Positions 35,003 to 43,132 of a DNA stretch of 50,825 nt are shown here, piece by piece; positions within the stretch are counted from its first letter, which is position 1; each line of letters begins with the position of its first letter. Both the position numbers and the translations under genes were made by a program. The DNA comes from DASRJG01 sp032124015 (GTDB lineage: Bacteria > Acidobacteriota > Polarisedimenticolia > Polarisedimenticolales > DASRJG01), in the NCBI GenBank assembly GCA_032124015.1, contig JAQBEH010000107.1, positions 1 through 50,825 of the forward strand, written 5' to 3'. Under the pieces are notes generated by a model. That model was not told where the DNA came from and ran no database searches. It was given only the letters and a program-made list of their open reading frames with translations.

Positions 35003-36087
35003 GACTTGGCGGCGAAGTCGGAGCGCAAGCGGCCGAGCATCGCCTCGCGGCGGTCGTACAGACGACGCAACGGTCGAGGCGCGTGGCGCGTCAACGCATA
35101 GGCGGTCAAGAGCGGCGCGATGATCGTCGTGTCGCCGTACACGACGACGGTACCGGGGAGTTTCTCGGGATCGACCTTGCCCCACGATACCGCCTCGCCC
35201 GGCGTGGCGCCGGAGAGTCCACCGGTATCCGGGCGCGCGTCGGTCACCTGGACGAAGTAGTCGTGCCCGGCGTCGTCGAGGCCCAGAACTTCCTGAATCT
35301 GCGGCTCGGTCTGCAGGATGAAGTTTTTCGGAGAGCCACCGCCGAAGATCAGTACGCCCGAGGTGCCGCCGCTTTTTTTCGTCTCGTAGACGATCGCCGC
35401 CGTCTCGTTCACGTCGCGGCAAACATCCAGGCGCGGCCCACGGTCGTCGAGCCACAACTCGGCGATATTCATTCCGATCGACGAGTCGCCGGGGGATGAC
35501 GTGTAGCAAGGCACTCCGCATCGATACGCGGTCGATAGGACGCAGGTGTCTTTCACCTTCAATTCGTCTTCGCGCGCCGCGAGGTACTTCCCGAGCAGAA
35601 AGTGGAGCTCGGCCGTCGACATGTCCCGCTGGAACTCGGGCTCGCGCATCACCCGGCGGAAGTACGCGTCGGTTTCGAGCAAGACCTCATAGTCGAACAG
35701 GATGTCGTAGATCCGAACGACGCCTTCCGCGCGCAGGATGCGGTCGTCGACCTCGTGGCTCCCCTGGTGCAACGCCAGCCCGAGGCCGAAGTGGACGTCG
35801 TGGTAGAGATTCGCCCCCGTGGACACGATCCAATCGACGAACCCGGCGCGGATCAGCGGGATGATCACCGAACGTCCCAAACCCGCGGGCGTCAGCGCCC
35901 CCGTCAAGCTCATGCCGACGACCGTCTCTGGGGCGAGCATCTTCTCGACGTACAGCCGCGCCGCCTTTTGCAGCCGGCCCGCGTTGTAGGCCAGAAAGGC
36001 GGTGTCGATCAGGTCGGCGGCGGTGACCCCTTTTTCGATGGGTTCAGGGTTGATGCGGGGACCGGACAACCAGTTGGACTTGGACAC
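34996..36087 (-). CDS. Deoxyhypusine synthase-like protein
   Basis: This 363-residue protein belongs to the deoxyhypusine synthase family. It has VVGMSLTGALTPAGLG near residue 55, WIVSTGANLYHDVHFGLG, the NAD-binding GGGSPKNF segment and SGATPGEAVSWGK, which holds the lysine that forms the covalent imine in human DHS (K329). Bacteria lack eIF5A; some bacterial homologues have been described as making homospermidine from spermidine or putrescine. GTG 36087 is chosen because GGAGG lies seven bases upstream (36095-36099). The stop codon lies within the REP-like palindrome. Confidence 0.85.
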   Translation of the reverse strand: MSKSNWLSGPRINPEPIEKGVTAADLIDTAFLAYNAGRLQKAARLYVEKMLAPETVVGMSLTGALTPAGLGRSVIIPLIRAGFVDWIVSTGANLYHDVHFGLGLALHQGSHEVDDRILRAEGVVRIYDILFDYEVLLETDAYFRRVMREPEFQRDMSTAELHFLLGKYLAAREDELKVKDTCVLSTAYRCGVPCYTSSPGDSSIGMNIAELWLDDRGPRLDVCRDVNETAAIVYETKKSGGTSGVLIFGGGSPKNFILQTEPQIQEVLGLDDAGHDYFVQVTDARPDTGGLSGATPGEAVSWGKVDPEKLPGTVVVYGDTTIIAPLLTAYALTRHAPRPLRRLYDRREAMLGRLRSDFAAKSK

Positions 36088-36094
36088 GTTGGGA

Positions 36095-36099
36095 CCTCC
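36095..36099 (-). promoter_or_regulatory. Ribosome binding site fixing the DHS-like start
   Basis: A full GGAGG on the minus strand lies seven bases before GTG 36087. It supports this start over an upstream in-frame codon at 36126, which would add 13 residues without homology. Confidence 0.7.
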
Positions 36100-36145
36100 G
36101 GTGATGACGGCGGTGGATTGTGCCACGGCGGGGCTGCGCCGCGCC

Positions 36146-37339
36146 TCATGCGATCGCGCCTTCTTTCCGAAGTGCTGCGATCCGCGTGTCGTCGATGTCG
36201 AGCAGCTCGCGCAAGACCTCGTCGGTGTGCTCCCCGAGGCCAGGCGGCATCGAGCCCGCCCGGGCCGGCGTCCTCCCTAGCTTGGGCACCGGGGCGACCA
36301 TCGGCACGTCCTCCACGCGAACGACCATCTCTCGCTCCACCGCCTCGGGAGAAAACAGCGCCTCGGGGACCGTACGCACCGGCCCCGCCGGGATCCCGGC
36401 CGAAGAAAGCGCATTGAGCCAATCGGCCGCCGGGCGCCGAGAGAAACGCTCCTCGAGCATCGGGACGAGCACCTCCCTGTGGCGAACACGCGCGGGGTTC
36501 GTCGAAAAGCGGGGATCGTCCGCCCACGCCGGCTGTTCGAGGATCGCGGCGAGCGCCCGGAACTGAAGGTCGTTCCCCACCGCCAGCATGAGGGGCGAAT
36601 CGGCCGCGTGCAGAACCTGATACGGCACGATCGAAGGGTGCGCGTTGCCCCATCGCCGCGGCTCTTTTCCCGACACGAGCGCGGAGCTTGCGACGTTGGC
36701 AAGAAGCCCCAGCGAGGCGTCGAACAACGAGACGTCGACGAATTGCCCGGCCCCCGTCGCATCGCGATGCCGGAGCGCGGCGAGGATGGCGACGGCGGCG
36801 TGCAAACCGGCGGCGAGATCCGAGATCGCGACGCCGACCTTGTGCGGCTCGCCATCGGCCGGCCCGGTGATGCTCATCAGCCCGCTCGCCCCCTGCACGA
36901 CGTTGTCGTAGCCGGGTCGCGACGCGTAGGCGCCGGTCGCGCCGAACCCCGAGATCGCCGCGTGGACGAGCCGCGGATGGCGGCGGCCCGTCTCCTCGCC
37001 CGAGAGCGCAAACGCCTCCCGTGTAGGTGCCTTGAAGTTCTCGATCAAGACGTCGGCCCGGGCGAGCAGGGCCTCGAACACGCCGCGCCCCGCGTCCTTG
37101 CGAAGATCGATCGCGACGCCGCGCTTGCCTCGATTGACCGCGAGGTAGTACGCGCTGACACCCGCCTCCGTGAAGGGAGGCCCCCAGCTCCTGGTGTCGT
37201 CGCCGCACCCCGGCCGCTCGACCTTGACGACGGAAGCGCCCAAATCGCCAAGGAGCATCGCCGCGTAGGGTCCGGCGAGCACCCGCGAGGCGTCGATCAC
37301 GAGCAAGCCTTTGAGCGCTCCGGGGGGAAGCTCCGTCAC
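36146..37339 (-). CDS. CaiB/BaiF-family CoA-transferase
   Basis: This 397-residue class III CoA-transferase has the family opening LLVIDASRVLAGPYAAMLLGDLGASVVKVERP, the NRGKRGVAIDL segment, GYDNVVQGASGLMSITG and a domain containing DVSLFDASLGLLA. It moves CoA between carboxylic acids via an enzyme-bound anhydride on an Asp. The acid substrates are not predictable. GTG 37339 overlaps the stop of the HprK-like gene (GTGA), so the two are co-translated. Confidence 0.88.
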   Translation of the reverse strand: MTELPPGALKGLLVIDASRVLAGPYAAMLLGDLGASVVKVERPGCGDDTRSWGPPFTEAGVSAYYLAVNRGKRGVAIDLRKDAGRGVFEALLARADVLIENFKAPTREAFALSGEETGRRHPRLVHAAISGFGATGAYASRPGYDNVVQGASGLMSITGPADGEPHKVGVAISDLAAGLHAAVAILAALRHRDATGAGQFVDVSLFDASLGLLANVASSALVSGKEPRRWGNAHPSIVPYQVLHAADSPLMLAVGNDLQFRALAAILEQPAWADDPRFSTNPARVRHREVLVPMLEERFSRRPAADWLNALSSAGIPAGPVRTVPEALFSPEAVEREMVVRVEDVPMVAPVPKLGRTPARAGSMPPGLGEHTDEVLRELLDIDDTRIAALRKEGAIA

Positions 37340-38229
37340 GATTCGTCCGACAGCAAATCCCAAAAGCCCGGGTCGAGCGCGAAGTGAAGATGACCGAAAA
37401 TCCCGGACGCCGCGATCGCCGCCACGGATTCTCCCGTGCGATCGGCGAGATCGGGAAGGGCCCACGGGAACGCAGTACAGGCGAGCAGCGACGCTTGCGC
37501 CATAACGCCTGAAGGCCGCTCCACGCGGTGGTGTTTCGCCTGGAAGAGACGCCATAGGCCTGCCAATGGGGTCAGGCCGCGCACCGGATCCCGCGGCGCC
37601 ACTTCGCGGTTGTCGAACGGGAGCGCCGGCGCTGCCCAGCCCCCCTCGAAAGGCAACGCGATCGCGAAGTCGTCCCCCAGGCTTTCGGCCGTCGCCGACA
37701 GGCGCACCGCCGTCGTCTTCCCCGAGCGCGAGGGCCCGGCGAAAATCCAGGCCCGCGATCCGCGCCGCACCCCGGCGCCATGAACGGCAAGGCCCCCCCG
37801 CAAGAGCGCGAGCCGGGCGGCGAGGTAACGCGCCGCGTTGTCGAGGATCCGTCCGACGGGCTCGGCGTCTTGCTCTTCCACGGCGAGGCGCCACGCGCCG
37901 GAAAGCTCCGGGACGAGGGCGAAGTGGTACGAGCGCACCACGAGTGGCCCCGCGGTGGCATCGGCCTCCAACCGGTAGCTTTCCCCCGGTCGCCAGCGCG
38001 GGAGCCACCCCGCCCCGTCGCCGCGCACCGTGCGCACGACGAGGCTCGCCTCGGCACTGCCCACGGCTGAGAGGAACCCGCCCCACCGCGCGTCGAGGAT
38101 GGCGGCGAGCCCGTCGGTCAGGCCGACAAAGCGAATCGTATCGGCGCCGATCGTGAGGTCGCGCGAGGCGTTCCCCGCGGAACGGTCGAGGCTGTGAAGG
38201 CGGGCTCGCGCTTCGTCGATGCTGTGCAC
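37336..38229 (-). CDS. HprK-like P-loop kinase family protein
   Basis: This 297-residue protein has a Walker A motif GPSRSGKTT at about residue 165, preceded by GGLAVHGAGVRRGSRAWIFA. This layout is that of the small HPr-kinase-like proteins found outside the sugar PTS, several of them in peptide-modification loci. The N-terminal 130 residues look like the accompanying strand-rich domain. No HPr gene or peptide precursor is visible nearby, so the target is unknown. TAGACT lies six bases before GTG 38229, suggesting a leaderless start. Confidence 0.7.
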   Translation of the reverse strand: MHSIDEARARLHSLDRSAGNASRDLTIGADTIRFVGLTDGLAAILDARWGGFLSAVGSAEASLVVRTVRGDGAGWLPRWRPGESYRLEADATAGPLVVRSYHFALVPELSGAWRLAVEEQDAEPVGRILDNAARYLAARLALLRGGLAVHGAGVRRGSRAWIFAGPSRSGKTTAVRLSATAESLGDDFAIALPFEGGWAAPALPFDNREVAPRDPVRGLTPLAGLWRLFQAKHHRVERPSGVMAQASLLACTAFPWALPDLADRTGESVAAIAASGIFGHLHFALDPGFWDLLSDES

Positions 38230-38235
38230 CCTCGA

Positions 38236-38241
38236 AGTCTA
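38236..38241 (-). promoter_or_regulatory. Putative leaderless -10 box for the HprK-like gene
   Basis: TAGACT on the minus strand is followed by six bases and GTG 38229. The spacing matches the boxes before 4187, 5796 and 10529. Confidence 0.45.
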
Positions 38242-38298
38242 ACAGCGGTGGGACCGTGCTCTTTCGCTTACAATCGCCGCCCCACAACTGGAGTTCCG

Positions 38299-39573
38299 AT
38301 GCCGCGAATCCAAAGGTACAAGCTGACCTGCCCGCAGCTGGCCGACTACTTCAGGCAGGCGTTCCGGCCGCGAAACGAGTGGATGGTCGGCATCGAGGTC
38401 GAAGCGATGGGGCGGGACGCGTCCACCTCGCGCCCACTTGCCTACGAGGCAGAAGGGCCCAGCGTGCGCCGCGTGATCGAGGCCTACGCCGCGGCGCGCG
38501 GCGGCGCGCTGGTCTTCGAGGGGGACCGTCCGGTCGGGATCGACGCCGCTTGGGGAGGGATCACGCTCGAGCCCGGCGGCCAGGTCGAGTGGTCGTCCCG
38601 CCCCGCGCGCGATCTCACGGAACTGGCCGGAGAAATCGACGGGCACCTCCGCGCGATGCGTGACGTGGCATCGGCGCTTAACGTCGCTTGGCTCGACGTC
38701 GCCGTCGAGCCCACCGCCCCGCTCTCCGAGATGCCCGGGATGCCGAAGGCGCGCTACGGGATTATGCGCGAGATCATGGGCCGGCGCGGGCGGCTCGCCC
38801 ACCGGATGATGACGCAAACCGCCAGCGTCCAGTGCGCGTTCGATTTCGCCTCGGATCAGGACTGGGCGAGGAAGTTCCGCGCGGCCGCGCTCCTCACGCC
38901 GATCGCCGTCGCTCTTTTTGCAAATTCCTCCCATGTCGACGGCGCCGACTCCGGTTGGGCCTCGTACCGGCAGGCGATCTGGCGCGAGACGGACCCCGAC
39001 CGGTGCGACCTTCCGGACGTCGTGTTCGATCCCCAGTTCGGAATCGACGCGTGGGTCGAATGGGTCTGCGACGTCCCGACGCTGTTCCTGCGGCGTGAGA
39101 GGGGGTTGATCGCCTCAGGCGGCCCGCCGCTTCGCGCGCTCCTCGCACAGAGCGGGTGCGATGCCGTCACCATGAACGACTGGGAGCTGCATCTGTCCTC
39201 GATCTTCACCGAGGTGCGCTCGTACAGCTACATCGAGGTGAGAAGCGCCGACTTGCAGCCGGGTCCGCTGGTCCTCGCGATCCCGGCCTTCTGGACCGGC
39301 CTGCTCTATGACGACACCGCGCTCGACGCGGCGCTCGCTCTGGGCCGGCCCTTCGACACTCCCGCCGCGTGGCGGCGCGGGATGGACGAAGCCTCGCGAC
39401 GAGGGCTTGCAGGGGTCGTGAACGGGACGCCGATCGCCGAGCTCGCCGCTGCCGCCGTGGCGCGATCGAGCGACGCGTTGAGCTCGGGGGCGGCCTGCGC
39501 CGGAAAGGGCGAGGGGGTCGAGGCGCTATCGCTCCTGGCGCGCGCCAAGAATCTCCCGCAGGTCGTGCGATGA
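38299..39573 (+). CDS. gshA: Glutamate-cysteine ligase (GCS2 family)
   Basis: This 424-residue protein resembles the plant/alphaproteobacterial type of glutamate-cysteine ligase: NEWMVGIEVEAMG near residue 29, EPGGQVEWSSRPARDL, GRRGRLAHRMMTQTASVQ and a conserved SYIEVRSAD segment. It ligates glutamate and cysteine with ATP, the first step of glutathione or ergothioneine-type thiol synthesis. No glutathione synthetase gene lies nearby. GGAG precedes ATG 38299. The gene overlaps the nucleotidyltransferase gene as ATGA. Confidence 0.88.
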   Translation: MPRIQRYKLTCPQLADYFRQAFRPRNEWMVGIEVEAMGRDASTSRPLAYEAEGPSVRRVIEAYAAARGGALVFEGDRPVGIDAAWGGITLEPGGQVEWSSRPARDLTELAGEIDGHLRAMRDVASALNVAWLDVAVEPTAPLSEMPGMPKARYGIMREIMGRRGRLAHRMMTQTASVQCAFDFASDQDWARKFRAAALLTPIAVALFANSSHVDGADSGWASYRQAIWRETDPDRCDLPDVVFDPQFGIDAWVEWVCDVPTLFLRRERGLIASGGPPLRALLAQSGCDAVTMNDWELHLSSIFTEVRSYSYIEVRSADLQPGPLVLAIPAFWTGLLYDDTALDAALALGRPFDTPAAWRRGMDEASRRGLAGVVNGTPIAELAAAAVARSSDALSSGAACAGKGEGVEALSLLARAKNLPQVVR

Positions 39574-40142
39574 TCGGCGCGATCGTGCTCGCCGCGGGAT
39601 CGTCGTCGCGCATGGGCCGGGCCAAGGCCGACCTACCGACCGGGCCCTACGGGCGCACCTTCGTCGAGACGATCGAAGAGACACTCGCTGGATCCGGCGT
39701 TTCCGCGGTGAGGCTCGTCGTGGCCCCCGGGCTCTCCCGCCTCCCGCGACATGCCGTCGTCAATCCCGACCCGTCCGCCGGGATGCTCTCTTCGGTGCAG
39801 TACGGCCTGGGCGCGTTTGGGGAAGAGCTCGACGCGGTCTTGGTCTGGCCGGTCGACCATCCCCTCGTGGAGCGGGACACCGTCCTCGCGATGATCGCCG
39901 CATTCCAAAGCACGGGCGCACCGGTCGTCGTCCCGACCCACGGCGGCAAGCGCGGCCATCCCGTGCTCTTCGCCGCGCGCGTGTTTCCCGAGTTGCTTGG
40001 CGCCGACCCGTCCCTCGGGGCGCGATCGGTCGTTCACGCCCACGACGACCGGCTCGAGCTTCCGGTCGAAGATGGCGGCGTCGTCGTAGACGTCGACACG
40101 CCCGAAGACTACGCGCGCGTTTTCGGGGAGGTGGCGCCGTGA
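39570..40142 (+). CDS. MobA/MocA-like nucleotidyltransferase
   Basis: This 190-residue protein starts with the nucleotide-binding motif IVLAAGSSSRMGRAK, followed by a VWPVDHPLV metal-binding segment and a C-terminal VDVDTPEDYARV motif. These are typical of the family that attaches CMP or GMP to molybdopterin, but the same fold also serves other small-molecule transfers. The modABC operon 4 kb away is suggestive only. It overlaps genes on both sides (ATGA, then GTGA). Confidence 0.82.
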   Translation: MIGAIVLAAGSSSRMGRAKADLPTGPYGRTFVETIEETLAGSGVSAVRLVVAPGLSRLPRHAVVNPDPSAGMLSSVQYGLGAFGEELDAVLVWPVDHPLVERDTVLAMIAAFQSTGAPVVVPTHGGKRGHPVLFAARVFPELLGADPSLGARSVVHAHDDRLELPVEDGGVVVDVDTPEDYARVFGEVAP

Positions 40143-40675
40143 AGCGCTGGGTGTGGGCACCCGTGGCGGGTGCGCTTCTTTTCGCAGCAGGGTGTGCCGA
40201 GCAACCCCGGAAGGCCGAGGCCGAGCAGACCGTTACCGACAGCGCTCGTAGGGTTCGCTACGTCGTTCCCGCCGGTTGGAATTTCTCGGACGCGGAGATC
40301 CGCTCGCCCCACGGAACTCTCCTGACCCTACGCGTTTATGACCTCGTCGAGGCCGACAAGAAGTTCGTCGCCGGGCTCCCCGATACGCTGATGCCGCAGC
40401 TTCTGGAGTGGGCCGACCTCTATTACATCGTGGAGGGTCCGCCGATTCGGACGGAAACCGCCGTCGCCGGAGTTCCCGCGACGGAACTTTCCTATCCGGT
40501 TCGCGTTCGGCCGAAGGACCCACCCTCGAAGGTCATCTACTGGGTCGTGATCCGGGAGACCCGGCTGTTCGTGCTGCGCGCCGCCTTCCCGCCGATGGGT
40601 CTGGCCACCGACGAGCCGCTCATGCGCAACGTCGTCGATCGATGGGTCTTCCTGGAACCAGGCGCCGACGAATAG
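40139..40675 (+). CDS. Small lipoprotein of unknown function
   Basis: This 178-residue protein has a signal peptide with lipobox FAAGC, giving a lipid-anchored Cys19. The mature part begins with a charged linker and then a compact domain (VRYVVPAGWNFSDAEIRSPHG onward) that I cannot assign. GTG 40139 overlaps the preceding stop. Its own TAG stop (40673-40675) is provided by the first bases of the REPIN-like element at 40671. Confidence 0.75.
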   Translation: MKRWVWAPVAGALLFAAGCAEQPRKAEAEQTVTDSARRVRYVVPAGWNFSDAEIRSPHGTLLTLRVYDLVEADKKFVAGLPDTLMPQLLEWADLYYIVEGPPIRTETAVAGVPATELSYPVRVRPKDPPSKVIYWVVIRETRLFVLRAAFPPMGLATDEPLMRNVVDRWVFLEPGADE

Positions 40676-40803
40676 GGGACACAAGAGCGGGGCCTCAAGA
40701 AAGGGGACACTCCCCTTTTTCCTACAAAGCTCCTCGGATACCGCTTTGTTACGAAAAAGGGGAGTGTCCCCTTTCTTGAGTCCCCGATCTTGTGTCCGCT
40801 ATT
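40671..40803. repeat. REPIN-like long inverted repeat (two REP palindromes)
   Basis: Two arms of about 60 bases (40671-40730 and 40743-40803) are inverted copies with about five mismatches and one indel, around a 12-base loop. Each arm contains its own short palindrome, AAAGGGGA-CAC-TCCCCTTT or its complement. The element can therefore fold as one long hairpin or as a cruciform with two small hairpins, the layout of REPINs mobilised by REP-associated tyrosine transposases. No such transposase lies in the window. It separates two convergent genes and may terminate transcription in both directions. Confidence 0.85.
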
Positions 40804-40805
40804 CG

Positions 40806-43025
40806 CTAGCCGAGTTCTTCTTTCTTGACGGCGACGCGATAGAGCACGTACGCGAGCCCGGCGAAGATGACGCCGGCGACGAGTTGCCCGAACGCCGCCT
40901 CGCGGCCGTGCTCACCCCAGAACTTCAAGCCGATGTCGAGGGTCTCGGTGAGCTTGAACCCGGCCACCGCGGCGACCGCAAGGCCGGCCAAGGCGCCTCC
41001 GGCGATGAGGCCGGAGCTGAAGAGCATTCCGCTCGAAGCCTCGGATTCCGAGTCGTCCTTGGCGCCCGTCTTCCAGTCCACGATCTTTTTGATCAGGCCG
41101 CCGATAAAGATCGGGCTCGTCGTCGACAGCGGCAGATACACGCCCACGGCGAACGGCAGCGATTTGATGCCGCACAACTCGAGCGTCACCGCGGTGAAGA
41201 CACCCAGGAGGATCAGGTTCCACGGGAGTTTCTGCGTCAGGATTCCGTTGATGACGGTTGCCATCAACTGGCCTTGAGGGGCGGGAAGATCTGCGCTCCC
41301 GATCCCCCGCTGCACCACGAAGTGGACCTTGTGATCCTGCGCCCCCGCGAGATACAAGCCGTCGGGAAGCTCCTTCGAGCCGATCACGCTCTTGCTGACG
41401 AGCCCTTGGCCCGTCGCGGTGAACGCCTCGACCGCCAGCCTTGCCTCCGCGCTCTTCGTCCGGATCGCGTCGAGCTGCGCGGGCGTCATGACCGGCGCCC
41501 CACCCATCTCGGCGTCCGAGAAGGAGTAGTCGATCGACATCGAAGCCGCGGGAACCGTCTTGGTGAAGGCGGTGTCCATGGCCGACATCGTGAACCCGAT
41601 GATCAGCGTCGAAAACGTGACACCCAGCATCAGTCCGATCTGCTGGGATGAAGGCGTGGCGCCTAGAAGAAAACCCGTCTTGAGGTCCTGCGACGTCGCG
41701 CCGGCGTTGGCCGAGGCGACGCAAACGACCGCCCCGATCGACAGCGCCACGGCCGCGTAGGCGCCACCGGTCCAGCCAACCGCGAGGAAGATGAGGCAGG
41801 TGGCGATCAAGGTGGCGATCGTCATCCCGGAGATCGGGTTCGAAGACGATCCGATCTCGCCGACGAGCCGCGACGAGACCGTGACGAACAGGAAGCCGAA
41901 GATCACCATGAGGACCGCCGCCGCGGCGTTCGCGCCGGCGTGGCCGGGGTTCATGAAGAACTGGAGCAAGACCCACAAGAACGCGACGATCGCGAGCGAG
42001 CCCCCGGCCACGATCGTGATCGGCATGTCCCGGTCGGTGCGGAGGCGCGTCGCCCCACCCGTTCCGGCACCGCCGCGCATCTCTTTGATGCTCGACTTGA
42101 ACGAGTCGACGATCACCGGCATCGCGCGGATGACGTTCAGGATGCCACCCATCGCGACCGCTCCGGCCCCGATGTAACGGACGTAGGCGCCGCGGATCTC
42201 CCCTGGCGCCATCTCGATGATCGGCACGGTGCCGGGGAAGATCTTGACCCCCTCGGTCATGTACTCGCCCATCAGCTTGATCAGCGGGATGAAGACCAAG
42301 TAGGCGAGCACGCCGCCCGCGACCATGATTCCGGAGACGCGGAACCCGATGATGTACCCGACGCCCAGAAGCTCGGGCGAAACCTCACCCGACACGGAAC
42401 CGCCGTTGTAGACCTTCTTGGAGAAGCTGTATTCGGGATCGGTCGCCCAGAAACCGAAGATCCTCATGAACCAGGCGTAGAGGAACCCCAGGCCCAAACC
42501 CTGGAGGACCACCATCCCCATCCTTCCGCCACGCTCGCCGGCGATCAGCACCTCGGCGCAGGCCGCACCTTCCGGGTACTTCAGGTGCCCGTGCTCGCGC
42601 ACGATGAGATAGCGGCGCAGCGGGATCATGAACAACACGCCGAGCCAGCCGCCCGCGAGGGCGATCCCCACGATGCGCCAGTAGCTCGGCTCGAACCCGA
42701 GGAACACGAGGGCGGGGAGCGTGAACACGACGCCTGCCGCGATCGACTCGCCGGCGCTCCCTGTCGTCTGGACGATGTTGTTTTCCAGGATCGACGAACC
42801 GCCCAAGGCCTTGAAAATCACGATCGAAAGAACGGCGATCGGGATCGACGCCGATACCGTGAGGCCAACCTTCAGGGCGAGGTAGACGGTGACCGCGCCG
42901 AAGAACAGGCCGAAGAAAATGCCCATAAGGACTGCGCGTGGCGTGAACTCCGCCGGGGATTGATCCGCGGGGATGTACGGCTTGAAAGCCTTCGGGCCGC
43001 CCTGCGGCATGGTGCCGTTGCTCAT
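40806..43025 (-). CDS. OPT-family oligopeptide transporter
   Basis: This 739-residue protein has about 15 membrane segments. Family features include FTPRAVLMGIFFGLFFGAVTVYLALKVGLTVSASIP near the N-terminus, an NNIVQTTGSAGESIAAG segment, HLKYPEGAACAEVL, and DLKTGFLLGATPSSQQ in the second half. It is a proton-driven transporter of oligopeptides in related bacteria, although some members carry metal chelates. ATG 43025 has AGGAGA upstream. It is divergent from an M20 dipeptidase, which supports peptide import. Confidence 0.9.
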   Translation of the reverse strand: MSNGTMPQGGPKAFKPYIPADQSPAEFTPRAVLMGIFFGLFFGAVTVYLALKVGLTVSASIPIAVLSIVIFKALGGSSILENNIVQTTGSAGESIAAGVVFTLPALVFLGFEPSYWRIVGIALAGGWLGVLFMIPLRRYLIVREHGHLKYPEGAACAEVLIAGERGGRMGMVVLQGLGLGFLYAWFMRIFGFWATDPEYSFSKKVYNGGSVSGEVSPELLGVGYIIGFRVSGIMVAGGVLAYLVFIPLIKLMGEYMTEGVKIFPGTVPIIEMAPGEIRGAYVRYIGAGAVAMGGILNVIRAMPVIVDSFKSSIKEMRGGAGTGGATRLRTDRDMPITIVAGGSLAIVAFLWVLLQFFMNPGHAGANAAAAVLMVIFGFLFVTVSSRLVGEIGSSSNPISGMTIATLIATCLIFLAVGWTGGAYAAVALSIGAVVCVASANAGATSQDLKTGFLLGATPSSQQIGLMLGVTFSTLIIGFTMSAMDTAFTKTVPAASMSIDYSFSDAEMGGAPVMTPAQLDAIRTKSAEARLAVEAFTATGQGLVSKSVIGSKELPDGLYLAGAQDHKVHFVVQRGIGSADLPAPQGQLMATVINGILTQKLPWNLILLGVFTAVTLELCGIKSLPFAVGVYLPLSTTSPIFIGGLIKKIVDWKTGAKDDSESEASSGMLFSSGLIAGGALAGLAVAAVAGFKLTETLDIGLKFWGEHGREAAFGQLVAGVIFAGLAYVLYRVAVKKEELG

Positions 43026-43071
43026 CGGTCGTCTCCTGTCAGACCCGGCCGGAGGTGGCCGGAAGCGTCGG

Positions 43072-43099
43072 AGCATAGGCTAGAATGACCCTCTTTCAA
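43072..43099 (-). promoter_or_regulatory. Putative promoter of the OPT gene
   Basis: On the minus strand TTGAAA (43094-43099) and TATGCT (43072-43077) are 16 bases apart and about 50 bases before the OPT start. On the plus strand TAGAAT at 43081-43086 could serve the M20 gene, so the two promoters would overlap. Confidence 0.4.
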
Positions 43100-43132
43100 C
43101 GTTCGATTTGAGGTCAGGAGGCCCAAAACGCC

